From Phoronis australis (taxonomy: Eukaryota > Phoronida > Phoronidae): a DNA stretch of 64,000 nucleotides. The notes beneath the pieces are model-generated. The model was not told the DNA's origin, did no database searches, and was given only the letters and a program-made list of their open reading frames with translations. Made by a program: the position numbers and the translations under genes. This document shows, one piece after another, positions 57,501 through 63,500 of this stretch; positions within the stretch are counted from its first letter, which is position 1; each line of letters opens with the position of its first letter. The stretch lies in NCBI GenBank assembly GCA_002633005.1, contig NMRA01000104.1, forward strand, positions 680,841 through 744,840. Direction: 5' to 3'.

Positions 57501-60500
57501 CTCTCAAAGCCTACAGTTTGCTTACTACAGAAAGCAGTGAAAATTTTGAGTGTAGCAATACACAACAGACATATACCTGCAAATTCACTCGTCACCCCTT
57601 TGAATGTAACTGTCTCTGGTAGTCTCAATTCTCCAAATTCTGACAGTTTTATGCTGCATGATAAGATGGTTGCCATCTTGCCTGTATCTGCAGTGAACAC
57701 AACACTGTTGCCAATGAGAACAGTAGCAGTCTGTGCGCAGAACAACTGTTTCGCCATCATGGAAACATTGTTGCCCGTGATGTGAAGGGCAACATGTTCA
57801 AGAATGTGAACTTGATCAAACTCATGTTCACTTATTTCTGACTCATTCAGAGTAGTGCCTTGGTCTGATCGTGCATGCACGCCACTATTGTCAATATAAA
57901 GTTTCTTTGATTGTTGACCTGCCTTTGAAATGCTGATGAATGCTGTTCCTGAAGAGCCTGCCTTGGCCCCATGGACTGCATCTCCGCCCCTTGTGATATA
58001 ACTACCAGTAAAGGTAGAATTATCTCTGATCTTCACAAACATCCTACCACCACCGCCGCCACCTCCACCTCTTGCACCACCATGGCCACCAGCAACTGAC
58101 AATGTGCCACTCCCTGTCATGGTTCCCACAGATACTGTCAGAGATCCTCCACTACTGCCTCCCAGAGTACCAGTACCACCGTCTCCATCTGCCGATACAA
58201 CACCATCCAAATGCAGTCTTTTGCTCACAAGTTTGAGGTGACCACCACCCAATGAATTCCCACCACCACTTCCAAAGTCATTCGAGTTATATAGAGAGCC
58301 ATAGGAGCAAACACGTGGGGTTGCACCAGTTTTTCCTTGACCCCCACAACCACCATAAGACGCACCAGAGCCACTGGTACCATCCCAAACACCAGCCCCC
58401 TTGCCTAGACCTGGACCAAAACCTAGACCAGAACTAGTCAGGTAACCCATGTAAGCAACATCAGTGGCTTCACTTTCAATTTCAATATTCGCAGACACAA
58501 TCTTTGCTCTGTGATGAACTTGTAAGAAATCAATTAAACGCAAATACGCTCTTGATTCCAGAGTGGTTTTAACTTCAACAGTACCATTGCCAAGAATCTC
58601 CAGTGAGTTGAATACAAAATGCCCTTTCTTCTCATGTACAGTAGTGCGTCCATTGTCAAAAGCAGTATTTCCAGTTTTTGTAAACTGGACTAATGCACCT
58701 GATCCAACAACCATATCACGGACATTATATAATGTTCCTCCAACATGGAGAGCTGGCTGGGCAATGACTGAATCAGATATTTTGGCATTAATTAAAATTT
58801 TAGGAGGCAGGTACAACAGAGAGTTTTCTCCAGCAATTAAAGCCACTTGAAGACTATAAGGCTCAGTGATTCCATATCCTTCCGCAATATCCACAATCGA
58901 TGCTGGGTTGATAATCAAAGTGCCTGTATTATCGCCAAATATATCAGCAACTTGAACAATTGATATGTCACCACCTGTTCGCAATTCTGCATTGGCACCC
59001 TGCCCAAGGAAGAATTCAGAGATATCAAACATCCACTGTGCAGATACATCAATGATGGTTTTACTTGTGCTTACTAGGTAATTATTTGCAATCTCAAGCC
59101 TAGTGCGATGTAGGCCGCTTTGCTGATACTCCAAGAATATAGTACCAGCAGCTCCTGGGGACAAGCCACTACCACCAAAACATTGTTTGTAGCCAATAAA
59201 TTGCTTCAAGTCATTGGTCACAATAGAGATGCGACCACCGCTACCTCCGCCAAACTTTGAGCTACCACCATTTGCCCGCAACGTGCCCTGGCCACTCAAC
59301 TTGGGAGAACGGATGCTTATACTTCCTCCTGAACTTCCAAGTCCACCAACGGAAGTAACTACTCCATCTAGATGGAAATGCGTACTCGCTGTTATGTGCA
59401 CTAGTCCACCTCCCCTGCTGGTTCCTGTACCACTTCCAAAGTAGTCCACTTCAGTTACAGAGCCATAGACGTCAGCTACAGCATTTCCACCCAAACCTCC
59501 GTAGCTCGCACCAGCAGTTGTATTGTTTGACCTTCCTTGACCAAGAAGGTGGCCTGCAGCATCTACTGAGATAACACAGTCCCGATGGACAGTGATGTGA
59601 TCTCCCTTAATACTGATGTTTTTCAAACTGGAACTGTCTTCAATCTGAGAACCCGCATACATTTCAATAATATTAGATACAATGGAAATGTTTCCAACAT
59701 GGAGTTTTAAGACAGAATTTGGTGCCATGATTAGAGCATTCAATTGTATGGCATCAGTATTATTGAGGCCTACAAAGCATGCATCACACAACTCGATCAC
59801 AGAATTCATTTGAAGGTTCAGTGACTCTGCTCTTATGTGTCCATTGATCACAGTAACTTTAACACCAGGCAAAACAGTTAGGTTCTTTGAGGTAATACTT
59901 CCATCTACAATGACAGGAGCAGACAACAATGTTGCAGCAGGAAGAACAAGGTGTCCTTGGTTGACTTCAAGGCGTATGTCAGTAGCGTAATTCTGAAACC
60001 CAGAAATAGCAACAACAGAATTGTCAGAGACTCTCAATACTCCAGTGTGGTCTGTTTTGACAATACCAATGCTGACACTCTGTGTAATGGAGACTTTTGC
60101 GCCACTTTTGATTACAATTTCGTCCAATTTTCTGGTTCCCGGAGAGCTTACAAAGTCATGGCAATGTCCCTTTACAGTAAACGTCCTGTAGTCCACACCA
60201 TTCTGTTTTTCTCTGACAAACACTGTGCCTGAAACACAGTGAAGTATTATCAGTGAATTTTGAAATCATAATACAGAAATTATAAAAGCAACAGATAAAT
60301 ACAAAAAAGAAGAAAACAAAAACCATGAATTACTTCTTAAGCAACCTTTGAGTAACATTATAGCATATTACAGAAAAAAGGAATTCCAACAAATGGAAAA
60401 ACTACCTGATGTTGATGAAGCAGTTCCGGCAGCATCATACTGTCCTTTGAAAACATTGTTATCAACACTGACAGCCAGCCTTCCTCCACCACCAGAGGGC

Positions 60501-63500
60501 AGGCCACCAGTGCTTCTTAATACACCATAGCCATGCAGCTCTCGAGCTTCAATAAAAACACTGCCTCCACTTCCTCCCCCATCATTGACCAGAGTTCCAT
60601 TCAATCCACTTGCATCAATGACTCCATCAACCATAACTACACCAGTTGATGATATCCAAATCTGACCTCCTCCTCGGCTAATTATGCTCCTGTTACTATA
60701 GTAACCATTACTCCCATAATCCAATGGTTTCTCAGGATCACCATAGTTACTGTAACTACCACCTTCCTGTATATCTGTGCCAGAACCAGTACCATTGGCA
60801 ATGAACCCTCCGCCAACTGCAGAGATGGTTCCACCAGGTCTGACGTGTAGACTGTCCACAATAATATGCGTCCTGTTGATTCCCAAAATATCCCCTTGGA
60901 CGTGTAACACAGCTTGGTCATCAATAACAACTGACTTAAATATGTGCTCACCAGGCACAAGGTAACAGCTCTGCCCAAATCTTAGATGCAGGTGTCCAGC
61001 TGTCACATTGTTGTCACTACTTCTGCAGAGCGTAGTTGGGTATGTTCCATTGTGAACGTCAGTTACAAATTCAGAAGTTGTTGTAATATTCAAAAGTGAG
61101 TTACCAATTACCAGTGACGGGGTTCGGTAAAGTTCTTTTGTAATTATATGCGTCACATTTGAACTACTAGAGCAGTCTGCAGATGGATTCACTGTGCCAT
61201 GTCTATCAATTGTTAATGAGTGGAGGAAGATAACACCATCTGCCTCAGGAGTTGAGTGAGCTGGGAAGCCAACTGACAGTTCTGCAGTCTGTTGAACGAC
61301 AACACGTTTCGTTCCCTTCAATTCTCCACACAGCTGGAACTTTACTCCTTCACGAACCCTTGCCAAGTCCGGTGTTTCAAGAAGACCACCATGATCAATA
61401 CGCAAATTCAGAGACAAGTCTACCTCATTGTTTGATGATTTTGTGGCCAAATGTAATTCTTGCTTGGGGCCTACATGAAGTACAGACTCTGAAAATCCTG
61501 TAAGTTTGTCCAAAGTTATAGAAAGAATTTGATCAGACTCTCCTCGTTTTGGAAAGTAAACATTGGCCATGTTGTAAACAGAAATTTCAGACAATTCCAG
61601 AAGAAACAGGTTTGATGGTACACACAAGTAGGACTTTGCCTTTGAACTTTTCCCACCATTGGCGACAATCACCTGAAAGATAAAAATGTTCTCCAATAAA
61701 ATACAGTACATAGAATGTAGTACATAAAATAATGTCAATCATAGCATATACTATGCAACGTTCAAGAACATCTCTGAATTTCATAATGTCTAAGCTAATT
61801 TTGTTTTCACCTTTTTAGAGCTGTCCACATGTTCCACATAGACAACACCAGCAGAAGCTGCATCACCAGTGCCAGATGTTCCACCATATGCAGTCATGTG
61901 ATCACCGATGACACCATGTTTGTATCTGATGGCTACAATTCCTCCACCTCCACCCCCAACGCCACCGTCAGCTCTCAATACTCCTGTCAGCTCAACATAT
62001 GAAGTGGACACGTACACGGTACCACCAGCACCAGCACCGTGTCCAGCACCACCACTGCAAAGAAAAGTGAAGGGCACATATGTAATCTTTCATCTTGGCT
62101 AACACATGTAATACATCCTCTACAAGTAAAACTCTGGTGACCATTATCATTTTCAGAGTTTAAAAGAATTGCCTTAATTTTCAAATTAGTCAGCTCCATC
62201 AGTCAGCAAAATTGCGGTTATCCAAAATGGAAATTTTTGTGCACGAATTTGGCAACCCCCCAAACCCTGTATAATAATTTTAGAACTTCTCTTCTAAATA
62301 ATTTTAGTGTTGTACAAGTCACTTTAATGTTCTGAAAAAATTGCACTTAATTCATGTTGTGAGCAGATGACAAAATTTATATTTTGATGAGGTAACCAAC
62401 ACAACAGTATCAGCTAAAAAATTTATCAAGAAAGAAAATGAGCTACGTGCATGACCACGTAGTTGAGCAGATAACACCCTTAAGTCATGTTCCTCCAGAT
62501 GTTGAATAATGGTGATCCTTCCTAACTCTTACTATGAAATATTAAATGAAAATTACTTAGCGGTAATGATGCCATGCATCAGCAGGTTATGTGACTTGAT
62601 GTCAATTAGTCCACCACCAGGTGCGCTGTAGCCACCTGACCCCATGTGACCTGGATTGGTGAAATCATAGACTCCAGAATAGGCGCGACTGTGATGAGAT
62701 GATCCAAAACCGAAGTGACTACCACCTTCACCAGGAAGCACACCACCATCTACGAATAAGAATGATAATTAAGAATCTTTAGAAAATAAATAATGCTTAA
62801 TTACCTACCATGATTTTTTCACACACTGACCTGCTTAATTTGTCTTATTTTACTACATAAACCCAGTGAATCAGTGAAAATTTTTAAAGTAACAATTTGT
62901 GAAATTTATAGCCATACATGAAATCTTGGCCTTGATTTTATTGAATCCTCTCCATGAGTTTTTGCAATCCCACAATCAGTTATGGTTGGTATGAAAATTA
63001 CATAGACAGTTACCATGCCTCAATAAACACTCTCTGGCCCTGAATACCTATCCTCTCTTCTGGATCAAAGAGAAAATGAATAATTTTAAATAAAAATCAA
63101 TTTTATGATAAATAACCCACAATTTCTGTTTAAAGGTGTTAATTACCTGGTCCAGCTTTTGGCGCAAAGCCCCTGGAATCAGCCGAAATCAGTCCACCGT
63201 TGGAAACCACTACAGTCCTTGAACATCGTATAATGACCTCTTTTACATTAATTCTGGCCCCATTCAGAACATCTAAGTAACTTGCTTCCACTTGATATTT
63301 CACACTCCCAGTCATTTCCAAAATAGAACCTTTCAGCAAGCTCAATTTCGAGAACTGCAGCAACCCAGCTTGGTATCCAGAGGACGTTGTGGCAAGCGGC
63401 CCAAATGTCAAAGTTGATGATGATAAAGTCAGGTCCGTTACTCCACCTAGGCGGCCATTGATGTAGTTCGTAGTACCAAGTATCATAACTTTCTTGGGCA